Below, piece after piece: positions 8,588-17,135 of a DNA stretch of 64,000 nt (within the stretch, counting starts at the first letter, position 1; every line of letters begins with the position of its first letter). The translations under genes were made by a program, and so were the position numbers. Under the pieces are notes generated by a model, which was given only the letters and a program-made list of their open reading frames with translations, did not search any database and had not been told where the DNA came from. The stretch comes from Psychrobacillus sp044762745 (GTDB taxonomy: Bacteria > Bacillota > Bacilli > Bacillales_A > Planococcaceae), in NCBI RefSeq assembly GCF_044762745.1, contig NZ_JBIWEX010000006.1:136731-200730 (forward strand), written 5' to 3'.

Positions 8588-9679
8588 ATGTGCTTTATAG
8601 TTGTATATTGGTTTAATCACTTCTAGCACATCTACTGTCTCGTCAATATGTGCGAGTATATCGTGCATATCTTTATAAGCAAATGGCGATTCATCAACCG
8701 TACTTGCTACAACAGAAGTACTCCATACATCTTTCATTGAATCTTGAAAGTCTTCCAATGCAACGAGCTTTCTTGCTTGGGAACGACTCATAATACGGCC
8801 CGCACCATGTGGACCAGAATAATTCCATTCTGGATTTCCTTTTCCACGGCAAATTAATGAACCATCACGCATATTCATCGGGATAATGACAATTTCTCCA
8901 TCTTGTGCAGAAATAGCACCTTTACGTAGGATCATATTATCTAAATCTATATAATTATGAATCGTGTCGAATGCTGATTCAATTTTCCAGTTCATTCCTC
9001 TGCAAATGACATCGACCATCGTTTTACGATTGAGTGCTGCGTATTTTTGTGCGATAGAGAGATCCCATAAATAATCCTTCATCTCTTTACCTTCTACATA
9101 CGCTAAATCTTTCGGAACAGCATCTCCTAGGGTTTGGTGGGCAACTTGCTGATAATGTTCTGCAATTTGTTTTCCTAAATTTCTGCTGCCTGAGTGTATT
9201 ACTAAATAAATACTGCCGTCATTTCCAACGTTCAGTTCGATAAAATGATTACCACCACCAAGTGTACCTAAACTTAAACGCGCACGGTTTTCATTAATTG
9301 GAGCAACCACTTCCGCAAATGGTATTTCTATCGTATGACGATGCTCTTTGTTTCTAATCCGAGTTCCACTTGGGACATTTTTCTTAATTGCTTTATCTAG
9401 TTTTTCGAAGTTAACATCTTCTTCTTTAATCTCTAGTTTTGCGCAAATCATACCGCAACCTAAGTCGACTCCAACAAAATTAGGTACAACTTTGTCGGAA
9501 ACTGTCATCGTTGTCCCGACAGTACAACCTTTTCCTGCATGAAGATCTGGCATCATTCGTATTTTCGTATCTTGTAAAAAGGAGAGACTACAAAGCTCCT
9601 CTACTTGACGCTTCGCCGTTTCCTCTATCCTATTAGTAAAAACAAGTGCATTATTAAATGTTCCTTTTATTTCTATCAA
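8585..9679 (-). CDS. rtcB: RNA ligase RtcB
   Basis: 364 residues, the compact bacterial RtcB form. The enzyme joins 2',3'-cyclic phosphate or 3'-phosphate RNA ends to 5'-OH ends using GTP and Mn2+. The metal ligands are visible: C75 in GVDLGCGM, H145 in GGGNHFIE and H162 in IHSGSRNLG. The guanylylated histidine is H291 in SGPHGAGR. No archease or rtcA gene lies next to it; bacterial rtcB genes without an archease neighbour are usual. An RNA repair role is inferred from the family. It reads toward the shared terminator, downstream of corA on the same strand with a 17-base gap, so co-transcription is possible. Confidence 0.95.
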   Translation of the reverse strand: MIEIKGTFNNALVFTNRIEETAKRQVEELCSLSFLQDTKIRMMPDLHAGKGCTVGTTMTVSDKVVPNFVGVDLGCGMICAKLEIKEEDVNFEKLDKAIKKNVPSGTRIRNKEHRHTIEIPFAEVVAPINENRARLSLGTLGGGNHFIELNVGNDGSIYLVIHSGSRNLGKQIAEHYQQVAHQTLGDAVPKDLAYVEGKEMKDYLWDLSIAQKYAALNRKTMVDVICRGMNWKIESAFDTIHNYIDLDNMILRKGAISAQDGEIVIIPMNMRDGSLICRGKGNPEWNYSGPHGAGRIMSRSQARKLVALEDFQDSMKDVWSTSVVASTVDESPFAYKDMHDILAHIDETVDVLEVIKPIYNYKAH

Positions 9680-9696
9680 AGTTTCACCTCGTTAAG

Positions 9697-10659
9697 TTAG
9701 TTTTTAAACAAGTTAAACCAACCCTTATATTTAAACCAAGCGAGCATCGACACTGCAATGATCAGCATGATACCAAGAACTACAAAATAGCTGTAACGCC
9801 ATTCAAGCTCTGGCATATTTTTGAAATTCATCCCATATACACCTGCGATAAATGTTAAAGGGATAAAAACAGTGGAAACAGTCGTTAAAATCATCATAAT
9901 TCGATTCATATGGATCGAGTTAATGGACATCTGACTATCTCGAATATCAGCAGTTAACTCTCTATTCGACTCTATCATATCGGCAAGCTTTAACAAATGG
10001 TCGTAAATATCACCAAAATAAGCTTTTTCGGTTCGTTGCAAATTGACACGTTCGGAATTTATCATCCGGTACAGCAAATCTCGCATTGGAATAATCGTTC
10101 GACGCAATCTTAGCAAATCACTTCGAAGGTCAAATACTTGATCCATTGATAAATGGCATGCATTGGACGATAGCTTATCTTCTATCTCGTTTAAATAATC
10201 TTCAATTTTATAGACAATCGGAAAATACGCATCCACCACTTCATCAACGATATGATAAGTCGCGTGCATCGTTCCGCGGTCCCAACCTTTTGGATTTTGC
10301 ACAATACGTTCTCGTGCTTGATCTAATTCGTGCATAGGAGGAAAGTGGAAAGTCACCACAAAGTTGTGTCCAACAAATAAATTCAGTTCCTCTGCTTCTA
10401 GCGTATCTTCGTTAAATGTATGCAATACAAAAAAAGAATGCCCCTCATAATGGTCAACTTTTGGTCGTTGAAGTCGAAATAAACAGTCTTCAATTGCAAG
10501 TGGATGAAAATGAAAGAAGGAACTAAGTAGTGCTTCCTCTTCTTTGGTAGGTTCACCAATATCTACCCAATACCATTCAAACGCTTTTTCGGCAATATCC
10601 TCTAGCTGGAAATCCATTATTATTTCTTGGTTGGCAGTTATTCCAAGAGTTCGAATCAT
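9697..10659 (-). CDS. corA: CorA-family magnesium/divalent cation channel
   Basis: 320 residues. A long cytoplasmic alpha/beta N-terminal domain is followed by two C-terminal membrane helices, with the family signature YGMNF between them and a basic C-terminal tail (KYKGWFNLFKN). CorA proteins assemble as pentamers that let Mg2+ (also Co2+, Ni2+) into the cell. ATG at 10659 has GGAGGG upstream. No M-box or other Mg2+ riboswitch is obvious in its short 5' region. Assignment of the family is certain, ion preference is not. Confidence 0.93.
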   Translation of the reverse strand: MIRTLGITANQEIIMDFQLEDIAEKAFEWYWVDIGEPTKEEEALLSSFFHFHPLAIEDCLFRLQRPKVDHYEGHSFFVLHTFNEDTLEAEELNLFVGHNFVVTFHFPPMHELDQARERIVQNPKGWDRGTMHATYHIVDEVVDAYFPIVYKIEDYLNEIEDKLSSNACHLSMDQVFDLRSDLLRLRRTIIPMRDLLYRMINSERVNLQRTEKAYFGDIYDHLLKLADMIESNRELTADIRDSQMSINSIHMNRIMMILTTVSTVFIPLTFIAGVYGMNFKNMPELEWRYSYFVVLGIMLIIAVSMLAWFKYKGWFNLFKN

Positions 10660-10733
10660 TCTAAAACCCTCCTTGCAGCTCTTATTATCTCATAATTCGT
10701 TCTATGTATTCAAAGACATATCCATAAACAAAT

Positions 10734-10773
10734 GGAAAATGCCAAGGAAAGCGGATAATCCTTGGCATTTTAT
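10734..10773 (-). terminator. Terminator after the BCCT transporter gene
   Basis: AAAATGCCAAGG pairs with CCTTGGCATTTT (12 bp). It lies just past the stop of the minus-strand BCCT gene. The minus-strand T-run is short and interrupted, so efficiency may be moderate. Confidence 0.75.
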
Positions 10774-10779
10774 CTTTTT

Positions 10780-12273
10780 TTACTTTTTGATTTTTGTCTG
10801 TTTCACTTCTTTTTTCAATCCCATCATTAAAGAGGCAACCATGAGAAGCATCACGAAAGAAAATGGTAAGGCTGCGATAATGATCGTATTCTGCAATGCA
10901 GTAAGTCCATTAACGGACAACAAAGTCATGGCAATGACTGACAAAGTAATTCCCCAAATAAGTTTCACTTTATTTGGCGGTGTCATTGAACCATTTGTTG
11001 ATAGCATACCGAGAACAAAGGTTGCGGAATCGGCTGATGTGATGAAAAAGCAAGCAATAAGTACTACCGCAACAACAGATATAATCGTCGCCCACGGCAT
11101 CGAATGGAACATCTCAAAGATAGTCAACTCCGTAGAGGCTTGCGCTAAATCAGCAATACCTTCTTTTTGCATATTGATAGCAGTTGTTCCGAAAGCAGAA
11201 AACCAAAGTGCTCCAAGTAATGTAGGTGCAACCAATACAGCGGTGATGAACTCTTTAATCGTTCTGCCTTTCGATACACGAGCTATAAACATACTGACAA
11301 AAGGTGCCCATGAAATCCACCAAGCCCAATAAAAGATCGTCCAATTTTCAAGCCACTCGCGATTAGTTGTGCTAAGTGGTGCCGTACGTAAGCTCATTTG
11401 AACGATATTGGCTAAATATCCTCCAAATGAATCCGTGAACATATCAAAAATGAGTAATGTTGGACCTAGGACAATAACAAAACCAAGTATTGCAAGTGCT
11501 AATACTAAGTTTGCATTCGATAAATATTTAATTCCTTTACTTAAACCCGACCATGCAGAAGCAACGAAGAGAACTGTTATGATGGAAATAATAGTAATCT
11601 GTGGGAAGATTCCAATCGACACCCCAAAAAGATAGTTTAAACCTGCATTAATTTGAACGGCACCGAAGCCGAGTGAAGTAGCGACACCAAATGCTGTAGC
11701 AAAAATAGCAAGGACGTCGACGAGTACGCCCAACGGTCCTTCCATCTTTTTACCGAAAATGGGCTTTAATGTTGCTGATACTAACCCTGGTTCGTCTTTA
11801 CGGAACTGAAAGAACGCAAGGGATAACCCGACAACTCCATACATAGCCCACACGTGAAATCCCCAATGGAAGAAAGACTGGCGAAGAGCTTCTTTAAAAG
11901 CTGCAGCTGTGTTTGGTTCTGCTGTTGCTGGATCGATTGCATAATGCGATAAAGGTTCGGCAGCACCATAAAAAACGAGTCCAATACCCATTCCAGCAGA
12001 AAATAGCATAGAAATCCACGTTACCGTTGAAAACTGTGGACGATCGGTATCTTTTCCCAACCGGATTTTTCCGTAAGGACTAAAGATAAAAAATATATTA
12101 AGTGCCAACATGAACGTCATCAATAGCATGTAGTACCAACCAAAAGAAGATGCAACAAAGCCTTTGATGACAGTGGTGATTTCTTCAAAACTTTCGGGTT
12201 GTAGTGCTCCATACCCGGCGGCTAAAATGACTAAGCCTATAGTGATATAAAATGTAATAGATAGTTTCTTCAT
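10780..12273 (-). CDS. BCCT-family betaine/choline/carnitine transporter (OpuD/BetL-like)
   Basis: 497 residues with about 12 membrane helices. Family landmarks are the glycine-rich GMGIGLVFYGAAEP segment in TM3 and the tryptophan-rich WTIFYWAWWISWAP motif in TM8, which forms the aromatic betaine cage. Proteins of this type bring in glycine betaine or related osmolytes with Na+. The first motif reads FYGAAEP where many betaine carriers have FWGVAEP, so the exact substrate is open. The C-terminus is short and basic (KKEVKQTKIKK). ATG at 12273 has GAGGGGGAAG upstream. The gene stands alone. Confidence 0.9.
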   Translation of the reverse strand: MKKLSITFYITIGLVILAAGYGALQPESFEEITTVIKGFVASSFGWYYMLLMTFMLALNIFFIFSPYGKIRLGKDTDRPQFSTVTWISMLFSAGMGIGLVFYGAAEPLSHYAIDPATAEPNTAAAFKEALRQSFFHWGFHVWAMYGVVGLSLAFFQFRKDEPGLVSATLKPIFGKKMEGPLGVLVDVLAIFATAFGVATSLGFGAVQINAGLNYLFGVSIGIFPQITIISIITVLFVASAWSGLSKGIKYLSNANLVLALAILGFVIVLGPTLLIFDMFTDSFGGYLANIVQMSLRTAPLSTTNREWLENWTIFYWAWWISWAPFVSMFIARVSKGRTIKEFITAVLVAPTLLGALWFSAFGTTAINMQKEGIADLAQASTELTIFEMFHSMPWATIISVVAVVLIACFFITSADSATFVLGMLSTNGSMTPPNKVKLIWGITLSVIAMTLLSVNGLTALQNTIIIAALPFSFVMLLMVASLMMGLKKEVKQTKIKK

Positions 12274-12433
12274 ACTTCCCCCTCGTAAATGGATAATTTA
12301 AATGTTTAACTATACTAATAAGGCACTGTGAAATCAAATGATATCAAGGGTTCCGTTTCTTCAAAATGATACCCAAAATAAGAAGATTTAAAACAACTAG
12401 AAACACCTAAATAAAATATATAAAATTCATTAT

Positions 12434-12612
12434 TGACAGAATAAATAAAACAAATGATTTCAAGGAGCTAACCTAACTGCCGGAAGGACCTCGTTGGATT
12501 CTAGATACCCATTCGTAAAGGAATCGATCGAGTAAAATACAAAACATGTTTAGGAAAAAATCAATAAGTCATAGTCAATTAGAATGCCTATACATAGGCG
12601 TTCTTTTTTATT
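12434..12612 (+). other. Intergenic stretch ending in an orphan terminator
   Basis: The 423-base gap between the BCCT gene and the coat gene holds a TTGACA (about 12434) and, 150 bases later, a perfect terminator-like hairpin, AGAATGCCTA / TAGGCGTTCT with a TACA loop and six or more T (12581-12612). No good -10 box stands 17 bases after the TTGACA and no ORF is convincing. A short RNA is possible. Otherwise the hairpin may be a remnant of a lost gene. Confidence 0.4.
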
Positions 12613-12696
12613 TGCAATGAATTGAGGTGTTTGTCTCGTTTGTAATTTAGTCTGCTGCATCTACTAATATATAAGTAAGAAGGAGGTGAATTTGTC

Positions 12697-13056
12697 ATGA
12701 GACCATGTAGTTCATGTGGGCACCACATGCACGGAGGAATGTGTGGTTGCCATCAAATGCCAGCTGCTCAACCAATAGTATGTCCGCCACAATTCCGAGT
12801 GCGTGATTCGTTTATACCAAGAATGCAGCCTGTTATTCATCCAATTGTGAATGTGAATAGAGAACATCTTGTAAACGTACCTCAACATTTCTTCACGGAA
12901 ACTAATCGAAATGTTTTAGTAAATCCACCTCAACAAGCTTTTCCGATGCAACCAGGATTTCAACAGCCATTCCCACAACAACAATTTGTACCCCAACAAT
13001 TTGTAGGACAACAATATGTCCAACAACAATTTTCCCCAGGTCAACCTAGATACTAA
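12697..13056 (+). CDS. cotD: CotD-family spore coat protein
   Basis: 119 residues. The N-terminus is Cys/His-rich (MRPCSSCGHHMHGGMCGCHQM) and is followed by the P-I-V-CPPQ and HPIVNVNREHLVNVPQH blocks of CotD. The C-terminal half is a low-complexity Gln/Pro/Phe stretch with repeated QQF motifs. CotD is an inner coat component made late in the mother cell and usually depends on SigK and GerE; I could not fix a SigK promoter with confidence. AAGGAGGTGA precedes the ATG. It is a monocistronic unit with its own terminator. Confidence 0.85.
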   Translation: MRPCSSCGHHMHGGMCGCHQMPAAQPIVCPPQFRVRDSFIPRMQPVIHPIVNVNREHLVNVPQHFFTETNRNVLVNPPQQAFPMQPGFQQPFPQQQFVPQQFVGQQYVQQQFSPGQPRY

Positions 13057-13076
13057 AGTTGAACGTCCTTATTTGC

Positions 13077-13112
13077 AAAAAGCAAATGCATTTTAAGTGC
13101 ATTTGCTTTTTT
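13077..13112 (+). terminator. Intrinsic terminator after cotD
   Basis: AAAAAGCAAATGCA and TGCATTTGCTTTTTT form a 14-bp stem with a T-rich tail. Confidence 0.92.
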
Positions 13113-13152
13113 AGTTATTTCAAACAAGGCACTATAAGTTTAGGTGTTTTGG

Positions 13153-13183
13153 ATGGTGTTGAACTGAACGAGTTCTACACCAT
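13153..13183. repeat. Inverted repeat upstream of the dpp operon
   Basis: ATGGTGTTGAACT and AGTTCTACACCAT pair over 13 bp with one mismatch around GAACG. No T-run follows, so it is not a standard terminator. It lies about 130 bases before dppA and could be a regulator site or an RNA hairpin in the leader. Confidence 0.55.
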
Positions 13184-13311
13184 TACCAATGCATAGTCAA
13201 TTTTATTATTTATAATTGTGAGATATATTGTAATTTTCAATTTATTTTGATAGAGTAATAATTATTCGATTTTTGGAAATGTTTATCAAAAGAGATATGG
13301 GGATGATGAAA

Positions 13312-14136
13312 ATGAAACTTTTTGTTTCAATAGACATGGAAGGAATCACAGGCTTACCAGACTATACATTCGTAGATTCGAGTAAGCATAATTATGAACG
13401 TGCGCGACGTATAATGACGCAAGAAGCAAATGCGATTGTGGAAGGGGCTTTATCAAGCGGGGTAAAAGAAGTTCTGGTAAATGATAGTCATTCGAAGATG
13501 AATAATATTTTAGTAGAGGAGCTACATCCTGAGGCTTCACTAATAACAGGAGATGTGAAACCGTTTTCAATGGTGCAATCGTTAGATAAATCATACATAG
13601 GAGCAGTATTTGCTGGTTATCATTCTAGAGCAGGACAACCAGGGGTAATGAGCCATTCGATGATATTTGGCGTAAGAAATATGAGTATAAACGATATAGA
13701 AATTGGTGAATTGGGATTAAATGCATATGTAGCAGGACATTTTGGTGTACCGGTTATCATGGTTGCAGGGGATGATGGTGCGTGCAGGGAAGCTGAAGCA
13801 TTGATTCCTAGAGTCGCCACTGCGGTTGTGAAAGAATCTATCTCTAGGTCTGCTGTTAAAACATTGCATCCGCAAAAAGCACATGCATTATTGAAAGAAA
13901 AGGTTGCTGAAGCCATTAGAAACCGTGATCAAATAAAACCACTCGTACCACCAAAAAATCCTACGTTACGAATTGAGTTTGCTAATTATGGTCAAGCAGA
14001 ATGGGCAGCTCTTATGCCTGGTTGCGAAATTATAAAAGGAACAACAATCGTTAAGTTCGAAGCGAAAGATATATTAGAAGCCTACCGTGCAATGCTTGTA
14101 ATGGTAGAGCTTGCGATGCAGACAAAATTTTGTTAG
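13312..14136 (+). CDS. dppA: D-aminopeptidase DppA (peptidase family M55)
   Basis: With ATG at 13312 the protein is 274 residues, the length I recall for B. subtilis DppA. The zinc ligands then fall exactly at D8, E10, H60, H104 and E133, as in the solved enzyme. This numbering is why I reject the longer TTG start at 13273. The enzyme forms a decameric ring and releases D-amino acids from peptides such as D-Ala-D-Ala. It is the first gene of the operon, 15 bases before dppB. A GGGGATG stretch is the likely ribosome binding site. In B. subtilis the operon is repressed by CodY in rich medium; no clear CodY box is visible here. Confidence 0.95.
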   Translation: MKLFVSIDMEGITGLPDYTFVDSSKHNYERARRIMTQEANAIVEGALSSGVKEVLVNDSHSKMNNILVEELHPEASLITGDVKPFSMVQSLDKSYIGAVFAGYHSRAGQPGVMSHSMIFGVRNMSINDIEIGELGLNAYVAGHFGVPVIMVAGDDGACREAEALIPRVATAVVKESISRSAVKTLHPQKAHALLKEKVAEAIRNRDQIKPLVPPKNPTLRIEFANYGQAEWAALMPGCEIIKGTTIVKFEAKDILEAYRAMLVMVELAMQTKFC

Positions 14137-14151
14137 GGAGGGAGTTTGCTT

Positions 14152-15087
14152 ATGTCGATGTATATCATTAAACGCTTTATCATGATGATCGCAACAATTC
14201 TAATCATCTCCACTTTAACATTCGTTTTGATGCACTCCATCCCGGGTTCACCATTCGATGAGGAGCGTACTTCTAATCCTACTATTCAAGCAAACTTAGA
14301 GAAATTTTATAAACTAGATGAACCAATGCATATTCAATATTTATATTACTTAAAGTCAATTGTGACTTTTGACTTCGGTCCTTCCATCAAAAAACCAAAC
14401 GAATCGGTGAATGAATTACTTGCAAGAGGATTTCCTATTTCTTTTGAGCTCGGTATGGCCACCATACTCGTCGCATTATTGTCTGGAGTTATTTTAGGGA
14501 CTCTTGCGGCTCTCCGACATAACGGCATAATAGATTATTTAGCGATGACCTTTGCGGTAGTTGGTATTTCTGTGCCGAACTTTGTATTAGCGACCTTGCT
14601 TATCCAACAAGTTGCAGTGACTTGGGAGTTACTCCCGGCCGCTACATGGAGTAGTCCTTTGCATATGATCTTACCTATCCTTGCTCTTGCTACGGGACCT
14701 ACTGCAATTATTGCACGTTTAACAAGATCTAGTATGCTAGAAGTACTCACGCAGGATTATATTAAAATGGCTCTTGCAAAAGGACTTTCACCAGTTCGGA
14801 TTGTCGTCCGGCACGCATTAAGGAATGCACTTATGCCAGTCGTAACGATTATGGGGACAATGCTTGCTGGCATTTTAACTGGAACTTTTGTTATCGAGAA
14901 GATTTTTGCGATTCCTGGAATGGGAAAATACTTTGTAGAAAGCATTAATAATCGTGACTACCCAGTAATAATGGGATCTACAGTATTTTATAGCGCATTT
15001 CTCGTATTCATGCTTTTCTTAGTGGATATTGTATACGGATTTTTAGATCCTCGCATAAAATTACATCGAAAAGAGGGGGATGCATAA
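14152..15087 (+). CDS. dppB: Dipeptide ABC transporter permease DppB
   Basis: 311 residues with six predicted membrane helices. The N-terminus MSMYIIKRFIMMIATILIIS is typical of DppB/OppB. The EAA-type loop that contacts the ATPases is seen in DYIKMALAKGLSPVRIV, and the family C-terminus is YGFLDPRIKLH. It forms the heterodimeric channel with DppC. ATG at 14152 is preferred over TTG 14146, because GGGAGGGAG at 14136-14144 then has normal spacing. The stop overlaps the dppC start (TAATG), pointing to translational coupling. Confidence 0.93.
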   Translation: MSMYIIKRFIMMIATILIISTLTFVLMHSIPGSPFDEERTSNPTIQANLEKFYKLDEPMHIQYLYYLKSIVTFDFGPSIKKPNESVNELLARGFPISFELGMATILVALLSGVILGTLAALRHNGIIDYLAMTFAVVGISVPNFVLATLLIQQVAVTWELLPAATWSSPLHMILPILALATGPTAIIARLTRSSMLEVLTQDYIKMALAKGLSPVRIVVRHALRNALMPVVTIMGTMLAGILTGTFVIEKIFAIPGMGKYFVESINNRDYPVIMGSTVFYSAFLVFMLFLVDIVYGFLDPRIKLHRKEGDA

Positions 15088-16034
15088 TGACCAATACACA
15101 AAATACAGTATCTCCTCAAGTTATTAAAGATGAATGGTTCCGACCAAAACAGAAAGAACAAGGAAAGGCAGAGTCTGTCGTAAGACCTTCGTTGTCTTAT
15201 TGGCAAGATGCTTGGCGAAGACTACGCAAAAATAAGCTTGCAATGGGTGGGCTAATATTTCTAATTTTACTGATGTTCTTTGCAATATTTGGTCCGATTT
15301 TTTCTCCTTACTCAGTAACAGCAACGGATTATCCAAGTCAGAATCAAGCGCCATCTGCAGCTCATTGGTTCGGTACGGATGAAGCGGGAAGGGATGTATT
15401 TACTAGAACATGGTATGGTGCACGAATTTCCCTATTTGTCGGTATTATGGCAGCACTCATTGATTTTTTTATCGGCATTATTTACGGCGGGTTTAGTGGG
15501 TATAAAGGTAGCCGGACGGATACAGTAATGATGCGGGTAGTGGAAGTACTTTACGGTTTACCGCATTTGTTAGTAGTTATTTTACTAATGGTGGTCATGG
15601 GGGCGAGCTTAACTACGATTATCGTAGCTCTTACAGTAACTGGATGGGTAGGTATGGCTCGTATTGTTCGAGGACAAGTACTGCAGATTAAAACCTATGA
15701 ATTTGTGACGGCATCTAAATCGTTTGGTGCAAAGACTTCTCGCATTATTCGGAAAAACCTACTACCGAATACGATGGGTCCCATTATTGTTCAAATGACC
15801 CTTACTGTTCCAAGTGCTATTTTTGCGGAAGCATTCTTGAGTTTCCTAGGACTTGGCGTTGCTGCTCCTTTTGCAAGTTGGGGGGTTATGGCGAATGATG
15901 CATTACCAGTTATATTATCCGGGCATTGGTGGCGATTATTCTTTCCTGCACTTTTTATATCCCTTACAATGTTTGCTTTTAATGTACTAGGAGATGGTTT
16001 GCAGGACGCACTTGATCCAAAGCTGAGGAGGTAA
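15087..16034 (+). CDS. dppC: Dipeptide ABC transporter permease DppC
   Basis: 315 residues. A cytoplasmic N-terminal extension of about 50 residues (RPSLSYWQDAWRRLRKNKLA) precedes the six membrane helices, as in DppC/OppC. Other family marks are FGTDEAGRDVFTRTWYGARISL, the EAA loop in YEFVTASKSFGAKTSRII, and the C-terminal NVLGDGLQDALDPKL. It pairs with DppB in the inner part of the peptide importer. It starts in the TAATG overlap with dppB and is followed two bases later by dppD, whose Shine-Dalgarno lies inside the end of dppC. Confidence 0.93.
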   Translation: MTNTQNTVSPQVIKDEWFRPKQKEQGKAESVVRPSLSYWQDAWRRLRKNKLAMGGLIFLILLMFFAIFGPIFSPYSVTATDYPSQNQAPSAAHWFGTDEAGRDVFTRTWYGARISLFVGIMAALIDFFIGIIYGGFSGYKGSRTDTVMMRVVEVLYGLPHLLVVILLMVVMGASLTTIIVALTVTGWVGMARIVRGQVLQIKTYEFVTASKSFGAKTSRIIRKNLLPNTMGPIIVQMTLTVPSAIFAEAFLSFLGLGVAAPFASWGVMANDALPVILSGHWWRLFFPALFISLTMFAFNVLGDGLQDALDPKLRR

Positions 16035-16036
16035 AA

Positions 16037-17089
16037 ATGGTGACTAAAGAAAAGAGAAAAGAAAAGAAATTAACATCTAACGAAAAAGTATTACAAGTGA
16101 ATAACTTACAAGTTTCTTTTCGAACTTACGGCGGGGAGGTAGAGGCTGTTAGGGGTGTCGACTTTGACTTGTATAAAGGCGAAACACTTGCAATAGTTGG
16201 GGAATCTGGTTGTGGTAAAAGTGTTACGTCCAGTGCAATTATGGGGTTAATCCCACAGCCACCTGGAATTATTAAAAACGGGAGTATTTTATTTAAAGGA
16301 AAAGAATTAACGAGGATGTCTAAGGCACAGTTGCGGAAAATCCAAGGGGTCGACATTTCGATGATATTTCAAGATCCGATGACTGCTTTAAACCCGACGT
16401 TAACGATTGGAGAGCAATTAACAGAAGGACTGCGTACGCATCAGAAAATCGGGAAGAAAGAAGCGAAGGAAAAGGCAATTGACATGTTGAAGTTGGTAGG
16501 AATTCCGAATCCAGAAGAGCGTTTAAAGCAGTTCCCTCATCAATTTTCGGGCGGTATGCGTCAACGGATCGTTATAGCTATTGCCCTCATTTGTGATCCG
16601 CAAATTTTAATAGCGGATGAGCCAACTACTGCACTAGACGTTACAATACAAGCGCAAATTTTAGAATTGTTTGAAGAAATTCAACGGAAGAAAGAAATAT
16701 CTATTATATTAATCACGCATGATCTAGGAGTTGTAGCAAAAATAGCGGATCGAATTGCGGTAATGTATGCAGGAAAAATAGTAGAGATTGGCGACAAAAG
16801 AGAGATTTTTTATACTCCTGAACATCCATATACGAAGGGGTTACTAAACTCAGTACCCCGATTAGACTTAGTGGAAGAAGAGTTGCAACCAATTGAGGGA
16901 ACGCCGCCGGATTTATTTTCTCCACCGAAAGGCTGTCCATTTGAGGCGCGATGCGAATATGCAATGGAGGTTTGTGATCATGTATATCCATTCTCATCTA
17001 AGTTATCTGAAACGCATGGGGTAGATTGTTGGCTACAAGACGAACGAGCAAAGGTAAAGGTATTGCAAGCACAAGATAAAATTGGATGA
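16037..17089 (+). CDS. dppD: Dipeptide ABC transporter ATPase DppD
   Basis: 350 residues. The ATP-binding motifs occur in order: Walker A GESGCGKS, the Q-loop in MIFQDPMTALNP, the ABC signature FSGGMRQRI, Walker B ILIADEPTTALD and the switch histidine in LITHDLGVV. The C-terminal oligopeptide-transporter extension carries the cysteine cluster GCPFEARCEYAMEVC, with a further cysteine later. DppD energises peptide uptake; YkfD at the far end of this operon is its likely partner ATPase. AGGAGG overlaps the end of dppC. Confidence 0.93.
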   Translation: MVTKEKRKEKKLTSNEKVLQVNNLQVSFRTYGGEVEAVRGVDFDLYKGETLAIVGESGCGKSVTSSAIMGLIPQPPGIIKNGSILFKGKELTRMSKAQLRKIQGVDISMIFQDPMTALNPTLTIGEQLTEGLRTHQKIGKKEAKEKAIDMLKLVGIPNPEERLKQFPHQFSGGMRQRIVIAIALICDPQILIADEPTTALDVTIQAQILELFEEIQRKKEISIILITHDLGVVAKIADRIAVMYAGKIVEIGDKREIFYTPEHPYTKGLLNSVPRLDLVEEELQPIEGTPPDLFSPPKGCPFEARCEYAMEVCDHVYPFSSKLSETHGVDCWLQDERAKVKVLQAQDKIG

Positions 17090-17135
17090 GCGCGCGTAAG
17101 TGCATTCACATATACAATACAAAGGGGGAACTAGG

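Noticed and set aside
13220..13260. A possible CodY box (AATTTTC...ATT) before dppA
   Set aside because: Only the left half resembles the 15-base consensus; about four mismatches remain in the right half.
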